Positions 5,218 through 6,278 of a DNA stretch of 6,278 nt are shown here, piece by piece. The notes under the pieces are model-generated. The model worked only from the letters and a program-made list of their open reading frames with translations, searched no databases and was not told the origin of the DNA. Position numbers and translations under genes: made by a program. How positions within the stretch are numbered: the stretch's first letter is position 1; every line of letters begins with the position of its first letter. This DNA comes from CAZXCQ01 sp964639275. GTDB taxonomy: Bacteria; Desulfobacterota; DSM-4660; Desulfatiglandales; Desulfatiglandaceae. The DNA lies in the NCBI GenBank assembly GCA_964639275.1, contig CAZXCQ010000328.1, forward strand, positions 1 through 6,278. Reading direction: 5' to 3'.

Positions 5218-6278
5218 TCACTTATTGAGGATGTGGGTGGCGCTTCCAAAGAAGAGTGCGGCAGCCTCTCCCAGGGTCTCGGAGAGTGTGGGATGGGGAT
5301 GAATGCTCAATCCCACGTCCTCTGCTAGGGCGCCCATCTCAACGGCCAGGACCCCCTCTGAGATCATCCCCTCTGCATCAGGCCCTGCAATCCCCACCCC
5401 GAGGATTCGCCCGGTATCCGCATCGGCGATGATTTTGGTGATCCCCTCGCTGGCCCCCATGGTGGTTGCCCGGCTCGAAAACTTCCAGGGAAACCGTTCT
5501 ATCTTTACACCCTGTTTTGATTTTTTGGCCTGCTCCTCCGTCAGACCGGCCCAGGCCACCTGGGGATCGGTATAGACCACGGCCGGGATTGCCCGGACAT
5601 CAAATGCAGATGGCCGGCCGGCGATCACCTCGGCGGCCACCTTGCCCTGGCGAAAGGCCTTGTGGGCCAGGAGGGCGCCGCCGGTCAAGTCCCCTATGGC
5701 GAAGATCCGTGCATTGGAGGTCCGCTGTTGTTCATCCACCACAACAAAACCCCGAGCGTCGGTCTTTACCCCGGTCTTTTCTAAGCCGATATCCCCGGAG
5801 TTGGGCTGCCTGCCCATGGCCACCAGGACACGGTCAAAGGTCTGCCGGGTCTTCTCCACCTCTCCTTCCAGGGTCACCTCCACACGGTCGCCCGTCTCTT
5901 TCATTTCAGAGGCAACGGTATGATAATGGAGTGATTTAAAGAGCGTCTCGATCCTCCGTATAAGGGGAACGGCCAGGTCAGGGTCTGCCCCTCTCAGGAG
6001 CCTTTCGCTCCGGACTGCGAGGGTTACCCGGCTTCCCAGGGAGGCGTACACCGTTCCCATCTCAAGGGCCACATACCCCCCTCCCAGGATGAGGAGGGTC
6101 TCCGGGATATCCGCCAGATCCAGGGCGCCGGAGGAGTCCATGATCCGTCCCCCGTCTTTGAACGCCGTTTCCTTGTAGGACGTGGGATGGGAGCCTGTAG
6201 CCAGGATGGCATGCCGGAACTTGATGTGACTCACTTCCGAGTCGTGCAGGCGTACCCTGTCCGATCCCTCGAACACGG
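5218..6278 (-). CDS. lpdA: Dihydrolipoamide dehydrogenase (E3), C-terminal ~350 residues, partial at right edge
   Basis: The gene runs off the right edge; the first codon in view is internal, not a start. E3 reoxidises dihydrolipoyl groups of 2-oxoacid dehydrogenases or the glycine cleavage system, passing electrons through a disulfide and FAD to NAD+. Counting from the codon at 6276, ATGSHP (26-31) closes the first FAD segment, LILGGGYVALEMG (62-74) is the NAD-binding Rossmann turn, AIGDLTG (193-199) is the second FAD contact, and the dimer-interface domain ends with HPHPTLSETL, giving the catalytic His328-Glu333 pair. Family members are about 460-475 residues, so roughly 115 N-terminal residues, including the first GxGxxG and the CxxxxC redox disulfide, lie outside. 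Those cysteines must be checked to separate a true E3 from other flavoprotein disulfide reductases. No E2 or glycine-cleavage gene is in view. Confidence 0.93.
   Translation of the reverse strand, partial: VFEGSDRVRLHDSEVSHIKFRHAILATGSHPTSYKETAFKDGGRIMDSSGALDLADIPETLLILGGGYVALEMGTVYASLGSRVTLAVRSERLLRGADPDLAVPLIRRIETLFKSLHYHTVASEMKETGDRVEVTLEGEVEKTRQTFDRVLVAMGRQPNSGDIGLEKTGVKTDARGFVVVDEQQRTSNARIFAIGDLTGGALLAHKAFRQGKVAAEVIAGRPSAFDVRAIPAVVYTDPQVAWAGLTEEQAKKSKQGVKIERFPWKFSSRATTMGASEGITKIIADADTGRILGVGIAGPDAEGMISEGVLAVEMGALAEDVGLSIHPHPTLSETLGEAAALFFGSATHILNK

Noticed and set aside
5303..5939. Plus-strand open frames opposite lpd, including an Arg/Pro-rich one
   Set aside because: Antisense to a clearly coding dihydrolipoamide dehydrogenase; composition is that expected from GC-rich reverse reading.
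1..6278. CRISPR array, tRNA or rRNA gene, phage or defence module
   Set aside because: No regularly spaced repeats with unique spacers, no cloverleaf or rRNA-like sequence, and no proteins of such systems are visible.

Overview
The window looks like chromosomal DNA from an anaerobic bacterium, most likely of the Desulfobacterota (the former Deltaproteobacteria). The main clue is a fragment of a flavin oxidoreductase of the type that accompanies hydrogenases and heterodisulfide reductases in those organisms. An iron-type alcohol dehydrogenase, a WrbA quinone reductase and a dihydrolipoamide dehydrogenase fit but are not diagnostic. The assignment is inferred from remembered family resemblance; no search was run.

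Left part (1-916): no intact gene. On the minus strand at about 161-499 lies the wreck of an OpuBC/ProX-type glycine betaine/choline substrate-binding protein, with an in-frame stop at a normally conserved Trp and several frame changes. Then come about 400 bases of non-coding DNA with small palindromes and microrepeats.

Centre left (917-3208): a minus-strand cluster, in transcription order: a small secreted protein (3208-2993), an iron-containing alcohol dehydrogenase (2874-1663), a short AraC-type regulator whose frame overlaps the dehydrogenase end, and the first ~90 residues of a PyrK/HdrF-like FAD-binding oxidoreductase. That last gene is cut off where two hairpins with the same core begin. 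The natural reading is a redox/alcohol-metabolism unit with a local regulator, whose distal gene has been destroyed.

Centre (3209-4289): about 1 kb with little coding content. It holds a nested GC-rich palindrome, one doubtful 68-residue ORF and a perfect 15-bp palindrome about 100 bases before wrbA.

Right part (4290-6278): an intact plus-strand wrbA (NAD(P)H:quinone oxidoreductase). A repeat-rich 316-bp gap follows, containing an imperfect direct repeat and a ~99-bp segment bounded by inverted repeats. Last is the C-terminal three quarters of a minus-strand dihydrolipoamide dehydrogenase running off the right edge. wrbA and lpd converge.

I found no phage, CRISPR, toxin-antitoxin or defence module, and no convincing new system. 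The strongest unusual theme is gene decay and small palindromic repeats concentrated between ordinary redox genes.
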